The notes under the pieces were generated by a model. That model was not told the origin of the DNA and ran no database searches. It saw only the letters and a program-made list of their open reading frames with translations. 64,000 nt of DNA, from the NCBI RefSeq assembly GCF_000379765.1, contig NZ_KB903440.1, positions 62,001 through 126,000 on the forward strand, in the 5' to 3' direction. A program made the translations under genes and the position numbers. The stretch comes from Flexithrix dorotheae DSM 6795 (GTDB lineage Bacteria > Bacteroidota > Bacteroidia > Cytophagales > Flammeovirgaceae). This document shows, piece after piece, positions 35,251-43,723 of the stretch; the stretch's first letter is position 1; the number at the start of each line of letters is the position of its first letter.

Positions 35251-36003
35251 ATGAGTTTAAAAGGAAAAGTAGCTATCGTAACAGGTGGCGGACGTGACAT
35301 TGGAAGAGCAGTTTCTATAAAGTTAGCCAAAGAAGGAGCAAAAGTAGTGGTGAATTATTTTGATAATAAGGAAGAAGCTGAAACTACAAAATCTATAATT
35401 GAAGAAGCAGGGGGATCGGCCATAATTGTGCAGGGGGATATGACAAAACAAATAGAGGCTGAAAATCTGGTAAAAGAGGCCAGAAAAGTTTTTGGGAATG
35501 AAATCCATATTTTAGTGAATGTTGCAGGAGGGTTGGTAGCCAGAAAAACCATTGAAGAAATGGACGTAGAGTTTTTCAACAACCTGATTACCTTAAATCT
35601 GACTTCGGTATTTTTAGTCACAAAAGCGGTAAAACCATTTATGCCTGAAGGAGGATCAATCATTAATTTTGCATCTCAGGCAGGCAGAGACGGGGGAGGA
35701 CCTGGAGCCGCTGTTTATGCAACTGCAAAAGGAGGAGTAATGACCTACACCAGAGCTCTGGCAAAGGAATTTGGACCGCAAAAAATTAGAGTAAATTCGG
35801 TTTGCCCGGGTATGATTGCCACCACTTTCCATGATACATTCACTAAAGATCAGGTGAGAACAAATGTGGCAGCGGCAACTCCGCTAAAAAGAGAAGGGGA
35901 AGCAAAAGAAGTAGCCGATTTAGTTGGTTATTTGGCTTCAGATGAGTCGTCATTTATGACAGGAACTAATATAGATATTAATGGCGGTTTACTTTTCTCA
36001 TAA
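35251..36003 (+). CDS. SDR family oxidoreductase, probable DEH reductase
   Basis: A 250-residue classical short-chain dehydrogenase: NAD(P) motif TGGGRDIGRA (residues 11-20), Asn116, catalytic Ser142, Tyr156 and Lys160 (YATAK). It resembles 3-oxoacyl-ACP reductase-like sugar acid reductases. In alginate pathways an SDR of this type reduces DEH to 2-keto-3-deoxygluconate (KDG); the neighbours (KdgF, MFS, lyases) strongly favour that. Cofactor choice between NADH and NADPH cannot be read. A strong terminator at 36029-36061 follows. Confidence 0.88.
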   Translation: MSLKGKVAIVTGGGRDIGRAVSIKLAKEGAKVVVNYFDNKEEAETTKSIIEEAGGSAIIVQGDMTKQIEAENLVKEARKVFGNEIHILVNVAGGLVARKTIEEMDVEFFNNLITLNLTSVFLVTKAVKPFMPEGGSIINFASQAGRDGGGPGAAVYATAKGGVMTYTRALAKEFGPQKIRVNSVCPGMIATTFHDTFTKDQVRTNVAAATPLKREGEAKEVADLVGYLASDESSFMTGTNIDINGGLLFS

Positions 36004-36028
36004 ACTGATTTAAATCTCATCAAAATTG

Positions 36029-36061
36029 AAAAAGCCTGTTGTTTCCATACTCAGGCTTTTT
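36029..36061 (+). terminator. Terminator after the SDR gene
   Basis: AAAAAGCCTG (36029-36038) pairs with CAGGCTTTTT (36052-36061), 13-base loop, followed by T-rich sequence. It splits the PL7 gene from the preceding transcript. Confidence 0.85.
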
Positions 36062-36076
36062 CTTATTTTAAATAGT

Positions 36077-36946
36077 ATGAAAAAAATGAAGCAATCACTT
36101 TTCTTTTTAGGCGGTTTAATGTTGCTTTTTTTTACTTTGATTTTTGGATGTGCCAATCAAATCAGGGATTTGGAAAATAGTCCTCAAAATGTAAATAAAT
36201 TCATTGATTTAAGTCACTGGAAACTGACCTTGCCCATCGATAAAAACGGGGATGGGAAACCCGATGAATATGAACAACCGAAGCTTCAGCAATACCCTGA
36301 AGTTCCTGATATAAAACCTTATTTCTATGATGGAGAAGATAGTTCACTTGTTTTTTACTGTCCTTATACAGCTGTTTCTACAGCAAACAGTAAATATTCA
36401 AGGTCGGAATTAAGAGAGCAATTAGTGCCTGGAGATAACAACACAAACTGGACTTTTGAAGATGGAAGAAGAATGAAAGGAAATCTCCGTCTGGCCGATA
36501 TTTCTGAGGGACACAGGACCATTGTAATGCAAATCCATGGCAGATTGACCAATGCCCAAAAAGCAAGAATAAAGGCTAAAGACAATGATGCCCCACCGCT
36601 TTTGAAAATTTACATTCAGCAAAATAAGGTAAGAGTAGCCAGAAAAGTATTGGTAGATGAAAAACTTTCCGGAGATGAAATCCTGTTAAAATCATCCTGG
36701 AAAGATGGTGAACCGTTTTATTTTTTGAGGGAAGTCAATCGGGAAAGATTCAACCTTGAAGTAATTGCCACAAAAGGAAAACTGGAAGTAAAAATGGATG
36801 AAGAAAGCATTGTTTATGAAGATCAAAACATGCAAAAATGGCCATTTGAAAATTATTTTAAAGCTGGAAATTATCTGCAATCCAAAGAAGAAGGAGCATT
36901 TGCCGAAGTAAGGTTTTATAAGCTTGAGCATGGTGAAGTAAATTGA
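36077..36946 (+). CDS. PL7 family alginate lyase (lipoprotein)
   Basis: The start is set at ATG 36077 (289 residues); the longer frame runs through the terminator. Lipobox LIFGC gives lipidated Cys25. The PL7 jelly-roll carries all three signature blocks: SRSELREQ (Arg109 to Glu114), MQIHG (Gln152 and His154) and YFKAGNYLQ (Lys262, Tyr266). It cuts polymeric alginate by beta-elimination. An EF-hand-like loop DKNGDGKPDEYE (residues 55-66) may bind calcium. As a lipoprotein it is probably exposed on the outer membrane to begin the attack. Its own transcript is likely, since a terminator stands 16 bases upstream. Confidence 0.93.
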   Translation: MKKMKQSLFFLGGLMLLFFTLIFGCANQIRDLENSPQNVNKFIDLSHWKLTLPIDKNGDGKPDEYEQPKLQQYPEVPDIKPYFYDGEDSSLVFYCPYTAVSTANSKYSRSELREQLVPGDNNTNWTFEDGRRMKGNLRLADISEGHRTIVMQIHGRLTNAQKARIKAKDNDAPPLLKIYIQQNKVRVARKVLVDEKLSGDEILLKSSWKDGEPFYFLREVNRERFNLEVIATKGKLEVKMDEESIVYEDQNMQKWPFENYFKAGNYLQSKEEGAFAEVRFYKLEHGEVN

Positions 36947-37053
36947 TAGAAAACCAAAAATTGAGGGGCTAAAGGCAAAAAATTCCCAGTAAACTTGATT
37001 TCAGTTTAAAGAAATGGTTTATTATAAATAACTTTTCGAATAAATCTGGAATT

Positions 37054-37614
37054 ATGCCTTCCTTCACATCCAGTCGTGAAAAAAAATTATGGCTATGGGC
37101 ACTGGCGGTGTTAGCCATTATTTTTTCTACGCTGTTTTTAGGGCAACCTCTAGCCAAACTATTTGCTGATCAGAATGTTCGGGCAGTAATTTTTTCGTTT
37201 GGGATGATTCTGGTTGGCATGGCAATTCTTTTTCATGCTATAAAGACCAGGCCTGGTCGTGTAGAACTTGCCATGATTTTTGGCATTGTGGCTGTTTATA
37301 CCATGTTAATTCTCCGGTTGGGCATGCCAGAAAGAAGTCACCTTTTTGAATATAGCGTACTTGCCATTCTAATTCACAAAGCCCTTCTCGAACGTTCAAA
37401 TCAGGGAGAAAAACTACAATATCCTCACTTATTGGCTTGCGTAATTTCATTTTTGGCGGGAGTTTTAGATGAATGTATCCAGATAATTATTCCCGACAGG
37501 GTTTTTGCCCCTGAGGATATTTTCTTCAATGGTTTTGTGATTTTGACCGCCATTGGGTTTCATGTAATTTTGAATTGGGGAAGAAGGCGGTTTGGAAGGA
37601 AATCAATTGAATAA
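37054..37614 (+). CDS. VanZ-like membrane protein
   Basis: A 186-residue membrane protein with five or six hydrophobic segments. The VanZ-like motif is seen as MPERSHLFEYSVLAILIHKA and the C-terminal GVLDECIQIIIPDRVFAPED, which matches the conserved D-E-x-x-Q and R-x-x-x-x-x-D signature. VanZ relatives are linked to glycopeptide tolerance and envelope phenotypes, but most have no known function. It starts 107 bases after the PL7 gene, on the same strand, and is probably not part of the alginate pathway. Confidence 0.8.
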   Translation: MPSFTSSREKKLWLWALAVLAIIFSTLFLGQPLAKLFADQNVRAVIFSFGMILVGMAILFHAIKTRPGRVELAMIFGIVAVYTMLILRLGMPERSHLFEYSVLAILIHKALLERSNQGEKLQYPHLLACVISFLAGVLDECIQIIIPDRVFAPEDIFFNGFVILTAIGFHVILNWGRRRFGRKSIE

Positions 37615-37752
37615 AAGATTTTTTTAATAATGACGATACCCGGTTCCGAGAAATCATAATTTAATTCAAATTAGCAATAGTTTTGTTTTATTATTACCAA
37701 TAAATGGAGATTTAATAAGACTAAAATCAAAACCAGCAAACTATTGGAAGAT

Positions 37753-38418
37753 ATGTCTGAATTCCTTGAAAAGCTAATGGTAAAAATCCCGGAGGGGCAA
37801 ATTACCTTAAGGGATGACCGAATTAAAAAGCAGTGGAATGTTGAGGTAAAATCATTTCTGCTTTCCAGGTATTTAGTCACTCAGGAGCTTTATGCCATGG
37901 TTATCCAAAAGAATCCAAGTGAATTTAAGGGAGATTTAAGGCCGGTTGAGTCAGTTTCCTGGAAAGAGGCTGTGGAGTTTTGCAACCTGCTTTCTCAAAA
38001 AGAAGATTTAAAGCCTTGTTATTTAATAACCGAAGAGGAGGTGAAATTTGATGCTGAGGCAAATGGATTTCGGCTTCCCAATGAAGGAGAATGGGAATAT
38101 GCATGTAAAGCAGGTTCAGTTTCTTCCCGATATGGAGAATTGGATTTGATTGCCTGGTACAGGAAAAACGCTAATGGCAAAACTCAGTATGTAGGCAGGA
38201 AAGATCCAAATAATTGGGGATTATATGATATGCTGGGTAATGTATGGGAATGGTGTAATGATATTTATGAAGAAACGGTTTATGGTTCATATCGGATAAT
38301 TAGGGGAGGAGGATGGAATGATGAAGAAAGGGGATGTCTTGCCACAAATAGAAGAAGAAGCCATCCTAAATCTTTTAAAATTGATGATCTTGGATTCCGA
38401 ATCGCTAAAAATTTATAA
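37753..38418 (+). CDS. Cytoplasmic SUMF1/FGE-like protein
   Basis: I choose the ATG at 37753 (221 residues). The SUMF1 fold shows in order: YLVTQELYAMVIQKNPSEF, PVESVSWKEAVEFCNLLSQK, FRLPNEGEWEYACKAG, NNWGLYDMLGNVWEWCNDI and IRGGGWNDEE with DLGFRIA. There is no signal peptide. The paired active-site cysteines of real formylglycine-generating enzymes near the C-terminus are not evident (only one Cys, in RGCLATNRR), so it probably does not mature sulfatases. It may be a FGE-fold protein with a different role. Confidence 0.8.
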   Translation: MSEFLEKLMVKIPEGQITLRDDRIKKQWNVEVKSFLLSRYLVTQELYAMVIQKNPSEFKGDLRPVESVSWKEAVEFCNLLSQKEDLKPCYLITEEEVKFDAEANGFRLPNEGEWEYACKAGSVSSRYGELDLIAWYRKNANGKTQYVGRKDPNNWGLYDMLGNVWEWCNDIYEETVYGSYRIIRGGGWNDEERGCLATNRRRSHPKSFKIDDLGFRIAKNL

Positions 38419-38589
38419 GGGATTTATTCTTACCTAAAAGGAATTTAATTTAACCATAACTTTATAATTTTTTTCAAATTCAGGATTTCATTCCAATCTT
38501 GCTAAATTACCTTCGTTCATTAATGGTCGTAAATGGTGGGAAATTGATCTTGTCCATCTTTTAAATTACTTAATGAAAAAAGAAAACCT

Positions 38590-39282
38590 ATGAAAATCCT
38601 TTTATCTACTGCCTTTTTCATGCTTTTAAATCTGGTTGTTCAGGCGCAGTTTTTTGTTCAGAAACTTCCTCAAAACCAGATTTTACAAAACGAGAAAGCT
38701 TATGTAGTCACAAATTCCGGTGATACAATTCACGGAATAATTTCCGCTACTACCATTGATAGTGAACGTTTGAAAGCTTTTACCATCAAGAATGAAATGG
38801 GAAAGACTAAACTCAAAACTCTTCAGATTAAGGCACTTGCAGTCATTCCTTCAGTTACTGCCCGATTTGAGGACATGCCTCTGCTAACAACCTTAAAAAG
38901 AGCTTCAGATGAATCATTTCTTAAAATTGTAGTTACCGACTGGGTGATTTTCGAGAGAGTACAGTTGACTACCAAAAAAGAAAAATATGAGTTGATGCAA
39001 CTGGTTAATCCAGGTTTTGACTCAAGAATAAAGGTTTACGCCTACAGGCATACAGGTGAAACCATATCAATGTCGGTGGATGATATGAAGCTTTCAGGTG
39101 GAGATGATGACTCACATTATGTCTCAGTGGAGAATGCAAGACCTATTTTGTTAAGAAAAGGGAAATATAAAAAACAGGCACTGGGATTACTTTACAACAA
39201 TTGTACATCCCTAAGCCAGGAAGAATTGAAGTGGAAAGAATTTGCCTCACATATTTATACTTATAATCAAGCCTGTAAATAA
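38590..39282 (+). CDS. Secreted protein of unknown function
   Basis: A 230-residue protein with signal peptide (1-19, ending VVQAQ). The next part, AYVVTNSGDTIHGIISATT, is a strand pattern common in Bacteroidota periplasmic proteins that begin with a GDTI-type beta hairpin. No catalytic motif is seen. The gene converges with the next one and shares a terminator hairpin at 39356-39376. Function unknown. Confidence 0.65.
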   Translation: MKILLSTAFFMLLNLVVQAQFFVQKLPQNQILQNEKAYVVTNSGDTIHGIISATTIDSERLKAFTIKNEMGKTKLKTLQIKALAVIPSVTARFEDMPLLTTLKRASDESFLKIVVTDWVIFERVQLTTKKEKYELMQLVNPGFDSRIKVYAYRHTGETISMSVDDMKLSGGDDDSHYVSVENARPILLRKGKYKKQALGLLYNNCTSLSQEELKWKEFASHIYTYNQACK

Positions 39283-39353
39283 TGGATTGATAAGTGGTTG
39301 GATGGAAATGACTATCTTTTAATTTGTTCTTCGGAGTTAAACCCTGGTACTTA

Positions 39354-40367
39354 CTATGCCCTATTTTGTAGGGCATTTTCTATTTTCTCTTTAAATTGAC
39401 CGGGTTCGTCAATGTGCAATCCAATAATTTTAAATTTCTTTTTGAACCCATAAAGCCCCACCATTTCATTCTCCTTTTTCAAATGAAGAATTACATTATG
39501 ACTTTCCAGTTCTCCTAATGGAGATAATTTCCTGGCTAATGGGTCTTTTTTAAGTTTTTTTCTGGAAATTTCAATAAAATCTATATCTGAAAAAGGAATC
39601 TTGGTTTCATTCAAAATGCCATAATTCAAAACCAGATTATCTGTATTGACAGAAATGGGTCTTTTGGAAAGAGACCTTGCAAAACCAAAAATCTGTAAAA
39701 AAGAATACAGGCTTAATGCAGTAAAAAACCAGGCAACAATTTCTTTCCATTGTGCCAGTAAAAGATGAAAAGTAAAGGTTTCAATTACAATGATTAAATT
39801 GAGTGCGCCAATTAAGGCCGGAGTTCCGCTTTTTTTATGATAAGTAAATTCGTTTTCCTCAATAGTTCTGGTTTTCCAATAGATGAAACCATAATAAAAC
39901 ACGGCCACTTCAGTAGCGAAAGGAGAAACGAGTTTTGGGGGAAGAATTTCAGCGCAGGTACTTTTTAAAATAGTGAAGAAGTCTAATTTGGAAGCCTGTA
40001 ATGCTTTATACTTTTTAATGGCATAGCTTACTTTGAGGATTACAAATGTCAGGATTGAAAGCTCAATAACGGGTAAAGCCCAGGTTTTGAATAAGCTAAT
40101 GTAAAATTGGTTTTCCTTTGGAAGAAGATAAGAGCCAATCAGGAGTCCAAGGAGGACAACAGGAATTACAGTAGTTTTCGGAATGTCTGACTTTCGAATG
40201 AGTAAAAAATAAGCGAATGGCACTGTCAACAACAAATCAATAGAAATTGCCAGGTTAACTATACCATTTCCTGAAAATAGAGGAGACTTCATCAAAAAAA
40301 CCAGACAAACCAAAAGGCTTAGCGGAATACCAAAATTGATTAAATTTCTATTTATAGAAAATGCCAT
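39354..40367 (-). CDS. Integral membrane protein of unknown function
   Basis: A 337-residue protein with about seven hydrophobic segments in the first 240 residues (IPLSLLVCLVFLM, IPVVLLGLLIGSYLL, WALPVIELSILTFVILK and others), then a soluble C-terminal PH-like domain of about 100 residues (LVLNYGILNETKIPFSDIDF) reminiscent of bacterial PH (bPH) domains. I recognise no named family. It stands upstream of the menB stop by 134 bases, on the same strand. Confidence 0.65.
   Translation of the reverse strand: MAFSINRNLINFGIPLSLLVCLVFLMKSPLFSGNGIVNLAISIDLLLTVPFAYFLLIRKSDIPKTTVIPVVLLGLLIGSYLLPKENQFYISLFKTWALPVIELSILTFVILKVSYAIKKYKALQASKLDFFTILKSTCAEILPPKLVSPFATEVAVFYYGFIYWKTRTIEENEFTYHKKSGTPALIGALNLIIVIETFTFHLLLAQWKEIVAWFFTALSLYSFLQIFGFARSLSKRPISVNTDNLVLNYGILNETKIPFSDIDFIEISRKKLKKDPLARKLSPLGELESHNVILHLKKENEMVGLYGFKKKFKIIGLHIDEPGQFKEKIENALQNRA
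39356..39376 (+). terminator. Terminator shared by convergent genes
   Basis: ATGCCCTA (39356-39363) and TAGGGCAT (39369-39376), five-base loop, followed by TTTCTATTTTC on the plus strand. It overlaps the last codons and stop of the minus-strand membrane protein gene. Confidence 0.75.
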
Positions 40368-40501
40368 TTATACAGTATTTTGGTTAAAATCAAACTGGTG
40401 GTCAGGATTAGAATTTAAGCATTAAAAAACTATGATTACTTCCAAAACCTGGATGACGAAGTTTTACTTGCCTAAGCAGACTGATTTCATCATTTTTGGA
40501 G

Positions 40502-41344
40502 CTAAGGAAACTTCGGGAATTTTGAAAAGTCTCTCTTCCTTTTTTCCAGAAAAGCATTTCTGCCTTCTACGGCTTCATCGGTTCCGTAAGCTAATCGGGT
40601 GGCTTCTCCTGCATACACTTGCTGGCCTACTAATCCATCATCAATTAGATTGAAACCAAATTTCAACATCTTTATGGCTGTAGGGCTTTTTGTCATAATT
40701 TCCTGAGCCCATTCATAAGCCACCTGCTCCAACTCTTCGTGGGGAACAACCTTGTTGACCATCCCCATTTCATATGCTTCCTGAGCAGAATATTCAGCCC
40801 CGAGGAAAAAGATTTCTCTTGCTCTTTTTTGCCCGACCTGTCTGGCCAGATAGGCTGAGCCAAACCCTCCATCGAAGCTGGCTACATCGGCATCAGTTTG
40901 CTTAAATTTGGCATGTTCTTTACTGGCGATTGTCATGTCACAAACTACATGCAGGCTATGCCCACCACCAACTGCCCATCCGGGTACTACGGCAATAACC
41001 ACCTTATTCATAAATCGAATTTGCCGTTGTACATCCAGAATATTAAACCGATTAATTCCATTCTCTCCTTTATAGCCTGTGGTAGACCGCACCCGCTGGT
41101 CCCCTCCAGAGCAAAAAGCCCATCCTCCATCTTTAGAGGAAGGTCCTTCTCCAGTAATTAAAACTACTCCAATTTCCTGACTTTCATGGCAAATGATTAG
41201 GGCTTCCCACAATTCATCTACTGTTTTTGGGGTAAATGCATTCCGACATTCTGGTCTGTTGAAAGCGATTCTTGCCACACCATTAAAAGTTTTAAAGGTG
41301 ATTTCCTCATATTCCTTCTCGGTTTTCCAATCTAGGGTTGCCAT
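40502..41344 (-). CDS. menB: 1,4-dihydroxy-2-naphthoyl-CoA synthase
   Basis: Start set at ATG 41342-41344 (280 residues); the upstream extension is not conserved-looking. It is a crotonase-fold enzyme of menaquinone synthesis that cyclises o-succinylbenzoyl-CoA. Family marks: FNRPECRNAFTPKTVDELW, FCSGGDQRVR, VPGWAVGGGHSLHVVCDMTI, FKQTDADVASFDGGFGS and the C-terminal FLEKRKRDFSKFP. Asp151 in QTD suggests the type II, bicarbonate-independent form. Other men genes are not seen in the window. It points to menaquinone-based respiration. Confidence 0.93.
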   Translation of the reverse strand: MATLDWKTEKEYEEITFKTFNGVARIAFNRPECRNAFTPKTVDELWEALIICHESQEIGVVLITGEGPSSKDGGWAFCSGGDQRVRSTTGYKGENGINRFNILDVQRQIRFMNKVVIAVVPGWAVGGGHSLHVVCDMTIASKEHAKFKQTDADVASFDGGFGSAYLARQVGQKRAREIFFLGAEYSAQEAYEMGMVNKVVPHEELEQVAYEWAQEIMTKSPTAIKMLKFGFNLIDDGLVGQQVYAGEATRLAYGTDEAVEGRNAFLEKRKRDFSKFPKFP

Positions 41345-41466
41345 GGTTTTATGTTTGAGTTCTAAGTCTTGCAAATGTAAGTACTGAGGCGCTAGTTTAA
41401 GTCACTTTTTTTAGAATTCCAAGTTACCTGTAGTGAGCCTGCTTCTTTAGGCTGATTTATTGAAAT

Positions 41467-41952
41467 TTAGTCCAAAGACCTGAACATTATAAAAGTGTCT
41501 ACAAATCCTAATTTCGAATGTCTAAATCCTTTAGGTGTAGTTCCGATTATTTCAAACCCAAACTTTTTCCAGAGTTTAACTGCGCCTTCATTAGTGCTTA
41601 CCACTATATTAAACTGTATCCCTTTGAACCCCATTTCCCTGGCTATTTTTAATGAGTGTTCACAAAGCATTTTTCCAATACCCTTTCCCTGAGCTTCAGG
41701 ACTTACCATATAACTACAATTTGCGATATGGTTTCCCAGGCCAATTTGATTCGGTTTAATAATGCAAGTACCCAGAATTGTTTCATTTTCTTCAACCACA
41801 AAGGTTTGCATATAATCCGCAAACCAGTGCTTCCCCAAATCCGATTTAGGGGTTTTAGGGTCAAACACATAGGTATCTCCAGTCTCAATTACTCTGGAAA
41901 ATATTTTCCAAACATTATCGTAATCGCTTGTTTTAGCTTTTCTTATTTTCAA
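41467..41952 (-). CDS. GNAT family N-acetyltransferase
   Basis: A 161-residue acyltransferase: an N-terminal IRKAKTSDYDNVWKIF, central CSYMVSPEAQGKGIGKMLCE with the acetyl-CoA motif A (Q/RxxGxG/A as QGKGIG), then AREMGFKGIQFNIVVSTNE and WKKFGFEIIGTTP. Such enzymes acetylate small molecules, peptides or protein N-termini. The substrate is not visible. It lies between the menB and LysR genes, on the same strand. Confidence 0.88.
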   Translation of the reverse strand: MKIRKAKTSDYDNVWKIFSRVIETGDTYVFDPKTPKSDLGKHWFADYMQTFVVEENETILGTCIIKPNQIGLGNHIANCSYMVSPEAQGKGIGKMLCEHSLKIAREMGFKGIQFNIVVSTNEGAVKLWKKFGFEIIGTTPKGFRHSKLGFVDTFIMFRSLD

Positions 41953-42007
41953 TTTTTATCAGGCTTTAATTTTATTCTTTAAATTGTAAAGGTCAGTTTC
42001 TCGAATT

Positions 42008-42931
42008 TCAAATAAACCCGGGATCATTTCTTAAAGTCATTTTTCTTTTAAAAATATCTTTAATTAAACTCACCTCCTTTTTAAACTGTAAATCATTTCT
42101 CGTAGCAAAGTAAAGCATGTTGGAAACTTCCTGCAGACCAGACCAGACGAGATTTATTTTGCCTGATTTTAAGGATTCTTTAACCAAAAAATCAGGTACA
42201 ATGGCAAAACCATTACCATCTTCCAGGCATCTGATTATTGAGCCAATGTTAGGTAAGATATAATTGGGCTTAAAATCTGCTCTGTTTTGGAAATTCTCGT
42301 ACCAGAAGCGCCTAAAATGATCCATTTCATTTGAGGCACTATACCACACTTCATTTCTTAAAGTTTTTTCTAATGCAGCAATGTTTTTTTCCAGGATTAG
42401 TTCTGAAATCCCTTTTAAGTCGGTTTTGTTCCCTGCCACCATTACAATGATTTCCTTCGAAAAAGCTTCGTAGGTGGAAAGGGAGGTTTTGGTATCTATT
42501 TTAGGGGTGATTACAAGGTCTAATATACCATTGTTTAAATCTTTAATCAGGTCTTGATGATCTCCAAATTTTGCCACAAGGTTAAATTTGAAGCTTGAAA
42601 TTTCTGGTTCCAGAATCGTTTGGAAAGTTTCTGTGCACATTCCAATATTTAGGGAAGGAATGAGTTTCTTCGATGTTTTTTTAAAATGTTGCTCTGCTTT
42701 TTCAAGTTTTTCCACCGCCTCTATAATATAGTTATATAACTGTTTGCCTTCCTCAGTAGGAATCATTTTCCTGGAAGTTCTTTCAAACAACTTTTTACCG
42801 ACATACGCTTCTAAAGAATTTAAATGTACACTCACCCCTGGTTGAGAGGTAAATAATTTTTCTGCAGCCTTTGTCAATGTGCTATTTTCATAAATAGCTG
42901 TAAAGGTCCTGTACCATTCAAAACTTATCAT
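42008..42931 (-). CDS. LysR family transcriptional regulator
   Basis: I choose the ATG at 42929-42931 (307 residues), as it begins the helix-turn-helix domain directly: FTAIYENSTLTKAAEKLF, TSQPGVSVHLNSLEAYVG, KKLFERTSRK. The C-terminal substrate-binding domain (periplasmic-binding fold) spans about 90-300. It is divergent from an MdaB-like reductase gene 95 bases away, and a perfect inverted repeat lies over its own promoter, so autoregulation and control of the neighbour are likely. Inducer unknown; quinones or electrophiles are a guess from the target. Confidence 0.9.
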   Translation of the reverse strand: MISFEWYRTFTAIYENSTLTKAAEKLFTSQPGVSVHLNSLEAYVGKKLFERTSRKMIPTEEGKQLYNYIIEAVEKLEKAEQHFKKTSKKLIPSLNIGMCTETFQTILEPEISSFKFNLVAKFGDHQDLIKDLNNGILDLVITPKIDTKTSLSTYEAFSKEIIVMVAGNKTDLKGISELILEKNIAALEKTLRNEVWYSASNEMDHFRRFWYENFQNRADFKPNYILPNIGSIIRCLEDGNGFAIVPDFLVKESLKSGKINLVWSGLQEVSNMLYFATRNDLQFKKEVSLIKDIFKRKMTLRNDPGFI

Positions 42932-42943
42932 AGTATTAAAATA

Positions 42944-42961
42944 TTTATACAAAGGTATAAA
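42944..42961. promoter_or_regulatory. Inverted repeat in the LysR/MdaB divergent promoter
   Basis: TTTATAC-AAAG-GTATAAA is a perfect inverted repeat. It covers the minus-strand -7 element TACCTTTG (42950-42957) of the LysR gene, 19 bases before that gene's ATG. This fits a LysR-type recognition site with autorepression, although the spacing is not the strict T-N11-A. Confidence 0.6.
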
Positions 42962-42993
42962 ATGTATTATTTTATTTATATGTAAATAGCCTG

Positions 42994-43001
42994 TAATTTT
43001 G
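42994..43001 (+). promoter_or_regulatory. Candidate -7 element of the MdaB-like gene
   Basis: TAATTTTG matches TAnnTTTG, 24 bases before the ATG at 43026. The LysR-side inverted repeat is about 33 bases further upstream, a normal place for an activator site. Confidence 0.45.
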
Positions 43002-43025
43002 CCCTAAACTTAAAATAGAATAACA

Positions 43026-43616
43026 ATGGCAAATATTTTTGTAATTAACGGTGGGCATGAATTTGCTCATTCTCCGGGAAGATTCAATAAAACTTTGTTG
43101 GGAAAAACAAAATCTTTTTTTGAAAGCAATCATAAATATAGTGTTCAAACTACTCAGATAGGGGAGGAATATGATTTGGATAAGGAAGTAGAGAAATACA
43201 AATGGGCGGATATTATCATCTATCACATGCCTATCTGGTGGTTTCAGGTTCCGTTTGGATTTAAAGAATATATTGACAGAGTGTTTACTGCTGGTCATCA
43301 AAAAGGAATTTACTTAAGTGATGGCAGATCCAGAGAAAATCCGGAAATTAACTATGGCACCGGAGGAAGTTTACATGGGAAAAAATATATAGTCACCACC
43401 AGTTGGAATGCTCCGGAAGCAGCATTTAAGTTGGAGGGGGAATTTTTTGATCAGAAGAGTGTTGACGATGGGGTTTTATTCGGGTTTCATAAAATGAATA
43501 AATTTATAGGTTTGGATTTTATAAACTCCATCCATTTTCACGATATGGAAAAAAATGCTGATGTTCCCACAGAGCTGGCTAAATATGAAAATTTCCTTAG
43601 TGAAAACTTTAATTGA
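43026..43616 (+). CDS. MdaB-like NAD(P)H quinone oxidoreductase
   Basis: A 196-residue flavodoxin-fold enzyme. FVINGGHEFAHSPGRFNKTL carries the FMN/FAD phosphate-binding start of the MdaB/NQO family, and ADIIIYHMPIWWFQVPFGFK, EYIDRVFTAG, and YGTGGSLHGKKYIVTTSWNAP are strongly conserved marks. It reduces quinones by two electrons, using NAD(P)H and FAD, and protects from redox cycling. It is transcribed divergently from the LysR gene, its probable regulator. Confidence 0.9.
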   Translation: MANIFVINGGHEFAHSPGRFNKTLLGKTKSFFESNHKYSVQTTQIGEEYDLDKEVEKYKWADIIIYHMPIWWFQVPFGFKEYIDRVFTAGHQKGIYLSDGRSRENPEINYGTGGSLHGKKYIVTTSWNAPEAAFKLEGEFFDQKSVDDGVLFGFHKMNKFIGLDFINSIHFHDMEKNADVPTELAKYENFLSENFN

Positions 43617-43723
43617 AAATCTGTTATTTTCAATACTGCAGGGCCGGTTTTTTGAAAATTTCCAGTGTGGTCTTACAGACCCGCTGGATTTTGAGTTTTT
43701 AGGGATGATTATTAAAAAAGTAA

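Noticed and set aside
36026-36076. Longer start (TTG) for the PL7 lyase
   Set aside because: It lies inside the terminator hairpin; the signal sequence starts at 36077.
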